15,508 nucleotides of DNA from RAM1 sp943372515 (lineage in GTDB: Bacteria > Pseudomonadota > Gammaproteobacteria > Burkholderiales > Burkholderiaceae_C), in the NCBI GenBank assembly GCA_943372515.1, contig CALRYY010000100.1:1-15508 (forward strand). Direction: 5' to 3'. This document shows positions 8,149 to 15,343 of this stretch, piece after piece. Positions within the stretch are counted from its first letter, which is position 1, and each line of letters starts with the position of its first letter. The position numbers and the translations under genes are program-made. The notes under the pieces were generated by a model that saw only the letters and a list, made by a program, of their open reading frames with translations, had not been told where the DNA came from and ran no database searches.

Positions 8149-9978
8149 ATGACCCAACGTTTTTTCTGGATTGCTTTTGCCACCGGCCTGGCGGCCATTG
8201 CCTGGGTGGGCGCGGGCTTTGTGGGCACGCATGCGCTGGCTCTGGCCATGACGGTGGCCATCGCCGCCGCCTACCTGCTGGGCACGCACGAGCTGCGCCA
8301 GTACCGCGCCGACACCGCGGCCCTGGCCGTCGCGCTGGCGCAGGCGCCCGCGCCTGAAGCAACGTCGCTGGGCGACTGGCTGGCCGGCGTGCCCGCTGCG
8401 TTGCGCACCGCCGTGCGCCTGCGCATCGAATCGGGCCGCGGCGCGCTGCCGGGCCCCGCGCTCACGCCTTACCTGGTGGGGCTGCTGGTGATGCTGGGCA
8501 TGCTGGGCACGTTCCTGGGCATGGTGGTCACCTTCCGCGGTGCGGTGTTTGCGCTGGAGGGTTCCACCGACCTGCAAGCCATCCGCGCGGCGCTGGCCGA
8601 GCCGATCCGCGGGCTGGGGCTGTCGTTCGGCACGTCGGTGGCGGGCGTGGCGGGCTCGGCCATGCTGGGGCTGATGTCCACCCTGTGCCGGCGCGAACGC
8701 CTGACCGTGGCACGGGTGCTGGACGCCAGCGTGGCCACGGTGCTGCGGCCGTTTTCGCCCGTGCACCAGCGCGAAGAGGCCTTGCGCGCCGCCCAGGCCC
8801 AGGCCGTGGCCCTGCCGCTGCTGGTGGACCGGCTGGACACGCTGATGGCAACCATCGAGCAGCGCAGCCAGCAGCTGGACGAGCGCCTGCTGGCGTCGCA
8901 GGCACGCTTTCAGCAGGAAGCCGCCTTGGCCTACACCACGCTGGCGCGCGACGTGGGCACGGCGTTGCACGACAGCCTGGCGGCCGGCGCCCGCGCGGCG
9001 GGCGACAGCATCCGCCCCGTGATGCAAGCCACCATGGCGCAGATCGCGCAGGATCAGGCCCGGCACGAGGCGCAGCGCCTGCAGGCGTGGTCGCAACAGC
9101 TGCAGGGCCTGGCCGACGGGCTGGGCGCGCAGGGGCAGCAGGCCGCCGACCGCATGGACCAGCTTGCGGCAGGCGCCACCGGGCGCATGGACACGCTGGC
9201 GCAGCACCTGGCCGCCGGCGTAGGCGATCTGGTGCAGGCCACGGCGGGGCGCATGGATGCACTGGCACAGCAGACTGCCGCCAGCGTCGCCGCCATGGCG
9301 CAGCAGATCACCACCGGCCTGGAGGCCCTGGCGCAAAAGACCGCCACCAGCAGCCAGGCGCTGGCCACCACCTGGCAGATGCAAATGGAAGCCCTGCGCG
9401 ACGACGAGCAGCGCCGCGGCGACGCCGCCGTGGCGCGCCTGGGCGAGCTGCAGGCAGGTGTGGCACAGCACCTGGCCACGCTGGGCGCGGCGCTGGAAGC
9501 GCCGCTGGCGCGGCTGATGCAGACCGCGTCTGAAGTGCCGCAGGCCGCAGCCGGCGTGCTGGCCCAGTTGCGGCAAGAGATGGCCCAGCTGTCCAGCCAG
9601 GAGAACACCACGCTGGCCGAGCGCACGGCGCTGGTGCAGCGCCTGGCCGCGCTGATGCAGACGGTGGAAGAAGCCGCGCGCCAGGCCACGCAGATGGCCG
9701 TGCAGGCACAGGCCAATGCGGTGGAGCTGTCCAGCTGGGGCGAGGCCTTCGGCCAGGGCGTGGAGATGTTCCATGCGGGCAACGAAAAGCTGGCCACCGC
9801 GCTGCAACAGGTAGAGGCCGCCATCAGCCGCTCCACCGCACGCAGCGACGAGCAGCTGGCCTACTACGTGGCGCAGGCGCGTGAGGTGATCGACCTGAGC
9901 ATCAGCGCGCAGCACGGCGTGATCGAGAAACTGCGCACACTGGGCAATGTGCGCGCCGAGCTGGCGCAGGCCGTCTGA
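8149..9978 (+). CDS. DUF802 protein: MotA/ExbB/ZorA-like membrane subunit with long coiled-coil tail
   Basis: A 609-residue protein. ATG 8149 is preferred over TTG 8143. Four membrane helices are visible: 5-24, 27-46, 106-129 and 155-178, with a cytoplasmic loop at 47-105. This is the MotA/TolQ/ExbB/ZorA plan. Helix 3 has the family run GLLVMLGMLGTFLGMV with T121, and helix 4 has SFGTSVAGVAGSAML with T162, at positions like the conserved threonines of ExbB/TolQ. RRER at 181-184 marks the cytoplasmic side. Residues about 205-609 form an alanine- and glutamine-rich helical tail with an 11-residue repeat (RMDxLA at 335, 346 and 368). Its stop overlaps the start of the OmpA/MotB-like gene by one base. 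A proton- or sodium-driven stator is inferred; DUF802 function is unknown. Confidence 0.85.
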   Translation: MTQRFFWIAFATGLAAIAWVGAGFVGTHALALAMTVAIAAAYLLGTHELRQYRADTAALAVALAQAPAPEATSLGDWLAGVPAALRTAVRLRIESGRGALPGPALTPYLVGLLVMLGMLGTFLGMVVTFRGAVFALEGSTDLQAIRAALAEPIRGLGLSFGTSVAGVAGSAMLGLMSTLCRRERLTVARVLDASVATVLRPFSPVHQREEALRAAQAQAVALPLLVDRLDTLMATIEQRSQQLDERLLASQARFQQEAALAYTTLARDVGTALHDSLAAGARAAGDSIRPVMQATMAQIAQDQARHEAQRLQAWSQQLQGLADGLGAQGQQAADRMDQLAAGATGRMDTLAQHLAAGVGDLVQATAGRMDALAQQTAASVAAMAQQITTGLEALAQKTATSSQALATTWQMQMEALRDDEQRRGDAAVARLGELQAGVAQHLATLGAALEAPLARLMQTASEVPQAAAGVLAQLRQEMAQLSSQENTTLAERTALVQRLAALMQTVEEAARQATQMAVQAQANAVELSSWGEAFGQGVEMFHAGNEKLATALQQVEAAISRSTARSDEQLAYYVAQAREVIDLSISAQHGVIEKLRTLGNVRAELAQAV

Positions 9979-10646
9979 TGTCCATGCTGGAAGACGCCGT
10001 GGAGGATTCCATGGATAGCGGCACGGGCGACACCACCGCGCCGGTATGGACGGTGTTTGGCGACCTCATGACGGGGCTGCTGGGTGCGTTTGTGCTGGTG
10101 CTGATGGGCGTGCTGGTGGTGCAGATGGACCTGGTGGCCAACCTGAACGCCGAGATCGAAAAGCGCCGCGTGGAAGAGCGCCGCCGCATGGCGCTGGAGA
10201 AGGCACTGGCCGTGCCGCTGGCCTCAGGCCGCGTGACGCTGGCCAACGGGCGCATCGGCATCAGCGGCAGCGTGCTGTTTGCCTTCAGCTCGGCCGAGCT
10301 GCGCCCCGAAGGCCAGCAGTTGCTGCGCAGCCTGGTGCACCCGCTGCGCGTGTACACCGCCGAGCGCGGAGAGGTGCTGATGGTCAGCGGCTTCACCGAC
10401 GACCGCGGCGTGTCCGGGCGCAACACCAAATTTGAAGACAACCTGGAGCTGTCGGCCCAGCGCGCGCTCACCGTCACGCGCGTGCTGATTGCCGAGGGCA
10501 TGCCACCGGGCCAGGTGTTTGCCGCGGCCTTTGGTGCTCAGCAACCGGTGGCGTCCAACGCCGACGAGGCCGGCCGCGCGCAGAACCGCCGGGTGGAGAT
10601 GGCGCCGGTACCGCGCGCCGCCGGTCCGGTGGCGCCCGCGCGATGA
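9978..10646 (+). CDS. OmpA/MotB-like protein, ZorB-type stator partner
   Basis: A 222-residue protein. A single membrane helix (about 23-50) contains FGDLMTGLLGAFVLVLM; D29 matches the ion-carrying aspartate of MotB, ExbD and ZorB. A charged helical linker follows (57-76). The periplasmic OmpA domain (about 90-210) binds peptidoglycan in its family: SGFTDD (137-142), NLELSAQRA (155-163) and GRAQNRRVEM (199-208). The usual histidine of GHTD is phenylalanine here. The start codon overlaps the DUF802 stop (TGATG), and the stop overlaps the DUF2894 start (ATGA), so all three are co-translated. Role inferred: peptidoglycan anchor and ion path for the DUF802 channel. Confidence 0.88.
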   Translation: MSMLEDAVEDSMDSGTGDTTAPVWTVFGDLMTGLLGAFVLVLMGVLVVQMDLVANLNAEIEKRRVEERRRMALEKALAVPLASGRVTLANGRIGISGSVLFAFSSAELRPEGQQLLRSLVHPLRVYTAERGEVLMVSGFTDDRGVSGRNTKFEDNLELSAQRALTVTRVLIAEGMPPGQVFAAAFGAQQPVASNADEAGRAQNRRVEMAPVPRAAGPVAPAR

Positions 10647-11155
10647 GCACCGCGCGGCAATGGCAGCAACAAGCCCTGGCGCGCCGGCTGGCAGACCAGG
10701 GCGCGCCGGTGCAGACGCTGCTGCGCGCGCGGCTGGAGGCGGCTGCGGCGACGCTGCCCGTAGCACCGCCGGTCACACCGCCCGCCACTGAAACCGTACG
10801 CACCGCGGTGGTGCAGGCCGCGCCCCGGCAGGTCACACTCGCCTGGCCGCGCCCCCAGCACCCCAGCGACGAGCTGGCCAGCGCGGCGCGGTTTCGCCGC
10901 GCCTGGTCGCGCGGCCGCGCGCAGGACAGCGTGTCGACGGCGGCGGCACAGCGCCCGGCCAACGCCGGGCCGTTGAATTCACAGGTGCTTGCGCTGCAGT
11001 CGCTGCAGCTCATGCACACCCTGCCCGGTGACTACCTGCGCCGTTTTGTTGCGCATGTAGAGGCCTTGCAATGGCTGCAGGCCGTGGCGCCCCTGGTCAC
11101 CGCCCCGTCCGCCAAGCCGCGGCGCGCGCCGCGCAGTACCCCCGCAAGCCGCTAG
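10643..11155 (+). CDS. DUF2894 protein
   Basis: A 170-residue soluble, basic protein. An N-terminal helix (ARQWQQQALARRLADQGAP) is followed by a proline-rich linker (about 38-75). A helical domain follows with FRRAWSRGRAQDSV and the DUF2894 block AGPLNSQVLALQSLQLMHTL, then GDYLRRFVAHVEALQWLQ (about 131-148). Function is unknown. It follows the OmpA/MotB-like gene with an ATGA overlap and belongs to the same transcript. In related genomes, from memory, DUF2894 travels with DUF802, which suggests a physical partner. The C-terminus is a short arginine- and proline-rich tail. Confidence 0.8.
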   Translation: MSTARQWQQQALARRLADQGAPVQTLLRARLEAAAATLPVAPPVTPPATETVRTAVVQAAPRQVTLAWPRPQHPSDELASAARFRRAWSRGRAQDSVSTAAAQRPANAGPLNSQVLALQSLQLMHTLPGDYLRRFVAHVEALQWLQAVAPLVTAPSAKPRRAPRSTPASR

Positions 11156-11157
11156 GG

Positions 11158-11171
11158 CGCCCGCGCGGGCG
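11158..11171. other. GC-only palindrome in the DUF2894-VWA gap
   Basis: A perfect 14-bp palindrome, CGCCCGCGCGGGCG, starting 3 bp after the DUF2894 stop, followed by a partly overlapping GGCGG...CCGCC pair (11168-11185). No T-tract follows. It could partly end or attenuate the stator transcript before the VWA gene; in DNA this rich in GC, chance is also possible. Confidence 0.3.
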
Positions 11172-11208
11172 GTTGCCAAGCCGCCGCTTCGCGGGCACGA
11201 TGGCTGCC

Positions 11209-12270
11209 ATGTTCTTTCAGTGGCCCCAGTACCTCTGGCTGATGCTGGCCCTGCCGTTGCTGCCGGTGGCCTATGTGTGGCTGCTGCGCCGCCGCGGCAA
11301 GCTGGCCCTGCGCTACAGCAGCCTGGGCGTGGTGCGCGCGGCGGCCGCCGGGCGCCAGTGGCGCCGCCACGTGCCCCCCGCGCTGCTGTTGCTGGCTTGC
11401 GCCCTGCTGTTGCTGGCCGCTGCGCGGCCTGTGGCCAGCGTGCCGCTGCCGTGGGCGCGCTCCACCGTCATGCTGGCCATGGACGTGTCACTGAGCATGC
11501 GCGTGAACGACGTCAAACCCACGCGCATGGAGGCCGCGCAGGACGCTGCCAAGCTGTTCCTGCGCGACCTGCCCAAGAAGGTGGAGGTCGGCCTGGTGAC
11601 CTTTGCCGGCAGCACCCAGGTGGCCCAGCGCGCCACGCTGGACCGCGCGGCGCTGGTGGCCGCCATTGACGGCATCCAGATGCAGCGCAGCACGGCCGTG
11701 GGCAACGCCATCGCCATGAGCGTGGCCGAGCTGTTCCCCGACCATGGCATTGATGTGACCGAGATGACGTTTGGCGCGAACTTCGGCCCGTATTCAGGCA
11801 ACCGCCCGCGCGGGCGCAGCCTGGACGACAAGGCCAAGCCCGCGCCCAAACAGATCACGCCGGTCGCGCCGGGCTCGTACACGTCGGCGGCCATCATCTT
11901 GCTGACCGACGGACGGCGCACCACCGGCATGGACACGCTGGAGGCGGCCAAACTGGCCGCAGACCGCGGCGTGCGCATCCATGTGGTGGGCCTGGGCAAT
12001 CCCAACGGTGGCGCCTATGGCGACGAGGGCATGTCCATGTACCTGCAGATTGACGAGCCCACGCTGCGCGAAGTGGCCCGCAGGACGGGTGGCGACTATC
12101 ACCAGGCCGCCACCGCCGAAAAGCTGCGCGACATCTACGCCACGCTGGGCACGCAGATGCAGGTGGTCAAGCGCGAGACCGAGTTGGCGGGGCTTCTGGC
12201 GCTGGCCGCGGCGCTGCTGATGCTGGCTGCAGGCGGGCTGTCGGTGCTGTGGTTTCGGCGGATTGCCTGA
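11209..12270 (+). CDS. Membrane-anchored VWA-domain protein (BatA-like)
   Basis: A 353-residue protein; an in-frame ATG at 11200 would add three residues. Membrane helices lie near 7-26, 57-76 and 327-348. The strongly basic segment between the first two (RRRGK to RRH) should be cytoplasmic, which puts the VWA domain (about 86-315) in the periplasm. The metal-ion adhesion site is intact: DVSLS (92-96), T162 and LLTDGRR with D234. Compared with a minimal VWA fold there is a long insertion (about 177-224) rich in glycine, proline and lysine. BatA-type proteins usually sit with MoxR and DUF58; neither is here. It follows the DUF2894 gene by 53 bp, same strand, so it may be a fifth member of the stator cluster. 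Confidence 0.85.
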   Translation: MFFQWPQYLWLMLALPLLPVAYVWLLRRRGKLALRYSSLGVVRAAAAGRQWRRHVPPALLLLACALLLLAAARPVASVPLPWARSTVMLAMDVSLSMRVNDVKPTRMEAAQDAAKLFLRDLPKKVEVGLVTFAGSTQVAQRATLDRAALVAAIDGIQMQRSTAVGNAIAMSVAELFPDHGIDVTEMTFGANFGPYSGNRPRGRSLDDKAKPAPKQITPVAPGSYTSAAIILLTDGRRTTGMDTLEAAKLAADRGVRIHVVGLGNPNGGAYGDEGMSMYLQIDEPTLREVARRTGGDYHQAATAEKLRDIYATLGTQMQVVKRETELAGLLALAAALLMLAAGGLSVLWFRRIA

Positions 12271-12292
12271 GGTTTTTTCTTTGAGCCGGCAC

Positions 12293-12368
12293 GCCTGACG
12301 GGACGGGACGGGGCGGGACTGTTGCCACCAGAGCCCGGCCCCCTTCGGGGTGAGCCGCTGCAGTACTC
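12293..12368 (+). repeat. Dispersed repeat, copy 1 (short form)
   Basis: It begins GCCTGACGGGACGGG and ends GCCGCTGCAGTACTC. Its last 44 bp (12325-12368) match the reverse complement of 12706-12749 with one mismatch. It carries a 5-bp CGGGA duplication that copy 4 lacks. It shares its first part with copies 2 and 3, but lacks their GATCA insertion after CCACC. Confidence 0.85.
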
Positions 12369-12419
12369 AGCCCGGCGACACCCACCCCGCGCTACGCCCT
12401 ATCCCGTGCGCCGGACCTG

Positions 12420-12477
12420 CGTGCTTCGCGCCCGGGCTCTTGATCGGTGGCAAAAGTCCCGCCCCATCCCGTCAGGC
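12420..12477 (-). repeat. Dispersed repeat, copy 2 (long form)
   Basis: Read on the minus strand it begins GCCTGACGGGATGGGG and ends GGGCGCGAAGCACG. It is 52 of 58 identical to copy 3, including 32 identical bases from GCCACCGATCAAG to the end. It faces copy 1, so copies 1 and 2 form a 185-bp inverted unit. Confidence 0.85.
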
Positions 12478-12595
12478 TTTGGGCGCGCGGACGGTTCGAC
12501 GCACAAACACTTGCGTCCAACGTACATGCTGGCGCACCACCTCCAGGGGCTTCATCGACGAGTTGTACGCCGGTCAACGGCTCGAAATGCTCGAA

Positions 12596-12653
12596 GCCTG
12601 CCGGGATGGGGTAGCGCTTTCGCCACCGATCAAGAGCCCGGGCGCGAAGCACG
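12596..12653 (+). repeat. Dispersed repeat, copy 3 (long form)
   Basis: It begins GCCTGCCGGGATGGGG and ends GGGCGCGAAGCACG, and is the inverted partner of copy 2. With copy 4 it forms a second inverted unit (12596-12776, 181 bp) lying in reverse to the first. Confidence 0.85.
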
Positions 12654-12705
12654 GACCAACGGGGCACGGGTCATTCCGGAGAGCTTGCGGCAGCAACCCC
12701 GTTGG

Positions 12706-12776
12706 GAGTACTGCAGCGGCTCACCCAGAAGGGGGCCGGGCTCTGGTGGTGAAAGTGCTGCCCCGTCCCGGCAGGC
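12706..12776 (-). repeat. Dispersed repeat, copy 4 (short form)
   Basis: On the minus strand it begins GCCTGCCGGGACGGGG and ends GCCGCTGCAGTACTC. By eye, 64 of 71 aligned bases match copy 1. The outer copies (1 and 4) are both short form and the inner ones (2 and 3) both long form, so the whole 12293-12776 block is one large imperfect palindrome. Confidence 0.85.
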
Positions 12777-12830
12777 GCTCCACGCCAACGCTACTGTCGT
12801 TGCGCAGGGCGCCCGGCCGGAGAAATACGC

Positions 12831-12860
12831 ATGGATGCCGGATCAAGTCCGGCATGACAG
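12831..12860. repeat. REP-like palindromic repeat, copy B
   Basis: A 30-bp element: ATGGAT, GCCGGA-TCAAG-TCCGGC, ATGACAG. The 8-bp stem is 12835-12842 with 12848-12855. Flanks and loop match copy A at 1831-1860, while the arms differ in a base-paired way. It lies 10 bp past the ffh stop on the minus strand and could form the 3' hairpin of the ffh message; no T-tract follows. Confidence 0.8.
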
Positions 12861-12869
12861 AGCGGCTGC

Positions 12870-14240
12870 TTAACCCATGCCCGGCATCTTGGGCATGCCC
12901 TTCATGCCGCCCATGCGCTTCATCATCTTCATGAGGCCGCCGCCCTTCATCTTTTTCATCATGCCCTGCATCTGCTCGAACTCATTGAGCAGGCGGTTGA
13001 CTTCCTGAACCTGCACGCCGGCGCCGGCGGCGATGCGGCGCTTGCGCGTGGCCTTGATGAGCTCGGGCTTGCGCCGCTCCAGCGGGGTCATGCTCTGGAT
13101 GATGCCTTCTTTGCGCTTGATGTCGCGCTCGGCCTTGTTCATGTCCACCTGACCGGCCTTGGCCTGCATTTGCGCGGGCATCTTGTCCATCAGGCTGCTC
13201 AAGCCGCCCATGCTCTTCATCTGCTGGATCTGGCTCAGGAAGTCTTCCAGATCAAAGCCGCTGCCGCTCTTGACCTTGGCCGCGAGCTTCTGAGCGGCTT
13301 CCATGTCCACGCCGGCCGTGACCTGCTCGACCAGTGCAACGATGTCGCCCATGCCCAGGATGCGCCCGGCGTGCCGTTCGGCGTCAAATACCTCCAGGCC
13401 GTCGATCTTTTCGCTGGTGCCGGCAAACTTGATCGGCGCGCCCGTGACCTGGCGCACCGACAGCGCCGCGCCGCCGCGTGAATCGCCGTCGGTCTTGGTC
13501 AGGATGATGCCGGTCAGTGGCAGCGCCTCTTTAAACGCCTTGGCGGTGTTGACCGCGTCCTGGCCCTGCATGGCGTCCACGACAAACAGCGTTTCCACCG
13601 GGTTCAGCGCGGCGTGCAGGTCCTTGATTTCGCGCATCAGCGCTTCGTCAATGGCCAGGCGGCCGGCCGTGTCGACCAGCAGCACGTCAAAGAAATGCCG
13701 GCGCGCGTAATCAAGCGCGGCGTTGGCAATGTCCACCGGCTTCTGGTCGGGCGTGCTGGGGAACCATTCGGCGCCGGCCTGCTTCGTCACGGTCTTGAGC
13801 TGCTCGATGGCGGCGGGGCGGTACACGTCGCCTGAGACCGTCAGCACCTTCTTCTTGCGCTTTTCAATCAGGTGCTTGGCCAGCTTGGCCGTGGTGGTGG
13901 TCTTGCCCGCGCCCTGCAGGCCGGCCATCAGGATCACCGCGGGCGGCTGGGCGGCCAGGTTGATGTCGCTGACGCCCTCGCCCATGGTGGCGGAAAGTTC
14001 TCGGCTGACAATGCCAACCAGCGCCTGCCCGGGCGACAACGAGCCCAGCACCTCCTGGCCCAGCGCCTTGTCCTTGACCCGCGCGATGAAGTCGCGCACC
14101 ACGGGCAGGGCCACGTCGGCCTCCAGCAGGGCCATGCGCACCTCGCGCAGCATGTCCTGCACGTTGGCTTCGGTGATGCGGGCCTGGCCGCGGATTTCCT
14201 TGACCAGGCGCGAGAGTTTGTCGGTGAGGGCGGAGGCCAT
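12870..14240 (-). CDS. ffh: Signal recognition particle GTPase Ffh
   Basis: A 456-residue protein, the full family length. It binds 4.5S RNA and signal sequences of nascent membrane proteins, and with FtsY delivers ribosomes to the membrane. The N domain covers about 1-90. The G domain carries GLQGAGKT (107-114), DTAGR (190-194), TKTDG (248-252) and DGDSRGG (251-257). The methionine-rich M domain starts near 330 and ends in the usual MMKKMKGGGLMKMMKRMGGM-type tail. The start at ATG 14240 gives the standard N-terminus MASALTDKLS. It is divergent from the ypjD-like gene, an arrangement common in proteobacteria. A REP-like palindrome follows its stop. Confidence 0.98.
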   Translation of the reverse strand: MASALTDKLSRLVKEIRGQARITEANVQDMLREVRMALLEADVALPVVRDFIARVKDKALGQEVLGSLSPGQALVGIVSRELSATMGEGVSDINLAAQPPAVILMAGLQGAGKTTTTAKLAKHLIEKRKKKVLTVSGDVYRPAAIEQLKTVTKQAGAEWFPSTPDQKPVDIANAALDYARRHFFDVLLVDTAGRLAIDEALMREIKDLHAALNPVETLFVVDAMQGQDAVNTAKAFKEALPLTGIILTKTDGDSRGGAALSVRQVTGAPIKFAGTSEKIDGLEVFDAERHAGRILGMGDIVALVEQVTAGVDMEAAQKLAAKVKSGSGFDLEDFLSQIQQMKSMGGLSSLMDKMPAQMQAKAGQVDMNKAERDIKRKEGIIQSMTPLERRKPELIKATRKRRIAAGAGVQVQEVNRLLNEFEQMQGMMKKMKGGGLMKMMKRMGGMKGMPKMPGMG

Positions 14241-14291
14241 GGGGCGGCTGCGGTGTGGCGCAGCGAAAGAGCAAAAGGCTAAACTGTGGCA

Positions 14292-15095
14292 ATGATTCTA
14301 GCCAGTGTATCCCCCGTTGGTGCCACGTTGACCTTGGCTGCGGTGCTCGCCTACGCAGCCCCCGCCGTGATGGCGCAACGCCTGGGTCCGCAACGCCTGC
14401 GTGTAGCGCTGCTGATTGCATGGGGCCTGCACGTCATCGCTCTGGGCTGGAGCCTGCTGGGCGATACGCCGCGTTTCGGCTTTGCGCCTGCGCTGTCCGT
14501 CACTGCCTGGCTGGTGCTGACCGTCTACATCATTGAAAGCCGCTCCTTTCCGCAGCTGAACGCGCATGCCGCGCTGTCCGGCCTGGGTGCCGCGACTGTT
14601 CTGGTGGCGCTGTTGTTCCCCGGCTCCCCACTGCACAAAGCCGCGTCCCCGTGGCTGCCGCTGCACTGGGCGCTGGGCATTGCCTCGTACGGCCTGTTCG
14701 CCGCCGCCGTGGTGCACGCCTGGCTCATGCGCCGCACCGAAAAGGAAATCCGCCTGGCCACCGAGCCCCAGGGCGGCGTGCCACTGCTGACGCTGGAGCG
14801 CCTGACCTTCCGTTTTGTGCAGGCCGGCTTTGTGCTGTTGTCGGCCACCCTGCTGGCCGGGCTGCTGTTCAGCGAACAGCTGTACGGCGCGGGCCGCGCC
14901 TGGAAGTGGGACCACAAAACCGTGTTCTCGGTGCTGTCCTGGCTGGCGTTTGCCGTGCTGCTGCTGGGCCGCGCGCGCTTTGGCTGGCGCGGGCGCAAGG
15001 CGGTACGCATGCTGTACACGGGCTCGCTGCTGCTGCTGCTGGGCTATGCGGGATCGCGCTTTGTCCTTGAGGTCGTGCTGGGCCGCCCGTCATGA
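14292..15095 (+). CDS. ypjD: YpjD/CcsA-like inner-membrane protein (cytochrome c assembly family)
   Basis: A 267-residue protein with about eight hydrophobic helices, of the CcsA/HemX/YpjD family; true CcsA-type proteins move heme for cytochrome c maturation, and the role of the YpjD branch is unclear. Supporting features: WLPLHWALGIASYGLFAAAV with H125, and DHKTVFSVLSWLAFAVLLLGR with H208, the two histidines typical of the family core, and a C-terminal GWRGRKAVRML. ATG 14292 is preferred over GTG 14286. It is divergent from ffh across 51 bp. Its stop overlaps the start of the PP0621 gene (ATGA), so the two are coupled. Confidence 0.88.
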   Translation: MILASVSPVGATLTLAAVLAYAAPAVMAQRLGPQRLRVALLIAWGLHVIALGWSLLGDTPRFGFAPALSVTAWLVLTVYIIESRSFPQLNAHAALSGLGAATVLVALLFPGSPLHKAASPWLPLHWALGIASYGLFAAAVVHAWLMRRTEKEIRLATEPQGGVPLLTLERLTFRFVQAGFVLLSATLLAGLLFSEQLYGAGRAWKWDHKTVFSVLSWLAFAVLLLGRARFGWRGRKAVRMLYTGSLLLLLGYAGSRFVLEVVLGRPS

Positions 15096-15328
15096 AATAC
15101 CTGCTGGTTTTTGCCGTACTGGCGGTCGCCTTTTATGTGTGGCGCGCCGGCCGGCGCGATGCACCGCGCGACCCACCCGCACAACGACCGGGGCCCGCCC
15201 AGGGCAAGCCGCAAGACATGGTGCAGTGCGCGTCCTGCGCCGTGCATCTGCCGCGCGGCGATTCACTGCCCGGCCCCGGCGGCGCCGTGTACTGCAGCGA
15301 AGAGCACCGCCAGCGCGCCCAGCGCTGA
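15092..15328 (+). CDS. PP0621 family protein
   Basis: A 78-residue protein. An N-terminal membrane helix (about 2-17) is followed by a basic, proline-rich linker. A small zinc-finger-like end has C46, C49, H52, C68 and H72 (QCASCAVH, then YCSEEH). The layout matches PP0621 proteins, unknown function, often found beside ccsA-like and pilS genes. It probably anchors in the inner membrane with the metal site in the cytoplasm. It overlaps the preceding gene by 4 bp and precedes the histidine kinase by 15 bp. Confidence 0.85.
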   Translation: MKYLLVFAVLAVAFYVWRAGRRDAPRDPPAQRPGPAQGKPQDMVQCASCAVHLPRGDSLPGPGGAVYCSEEHRQRAQR

Positions 15329-15343
15329 CACCTGACAAACCCC

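Larger units (their letters stand above)
12271..12869. other. 599-bp gene-poor region made of nested inverted repeats
   Basis: No convincing gene lies between the VWA stop and the ffh stop. It holds a T-run (12273-12278) with no clear stem before it, four copies of one repeat (12293-12368, 12420-12477, 12596-12653, 12706-12776), a 118-bp core between the inner copies, and a REP-like palindrome (12831-12860). The open frames crossing it translate the same repeat in several orientations and have no protein-like conservation. No transposase, site-specific recombinase or clear target duplication is visible. Confidence 0.75.

Noticed and set aside
9151..9350. Possible CRISPR-like or tandem DNA repeat
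   Set aside because: The periodicity is at the protein level (11 residues), with variable bases, inside an intact coding frame; it is a coiled coil.
7888..9915. 675-codon open frame on the minus strand
   Set aside because: It is antisense to the DUF802 and DUF3348 genes. Its product is a monotonous His/Gln/Arg/Gly-rich chain without domains, as expected opposite GC-rich coding DNA, while the plus strand encodes clear membrane helices and family motifs.
12293..12776. Integron attC sites or an insertion sequence
   Set aside because: No consensus core sites of the attC type, no integrase, no transposase and no target duplication could be seen.
12322..12934. Overlapping open frames on both strands with repeated AAHPEGGRALV and ATDQEPGREAR strings
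   Set aside because: The same peptide strings appear in several frames and orientations because they translate the inverted repeat copies; no sign of selection as protein.
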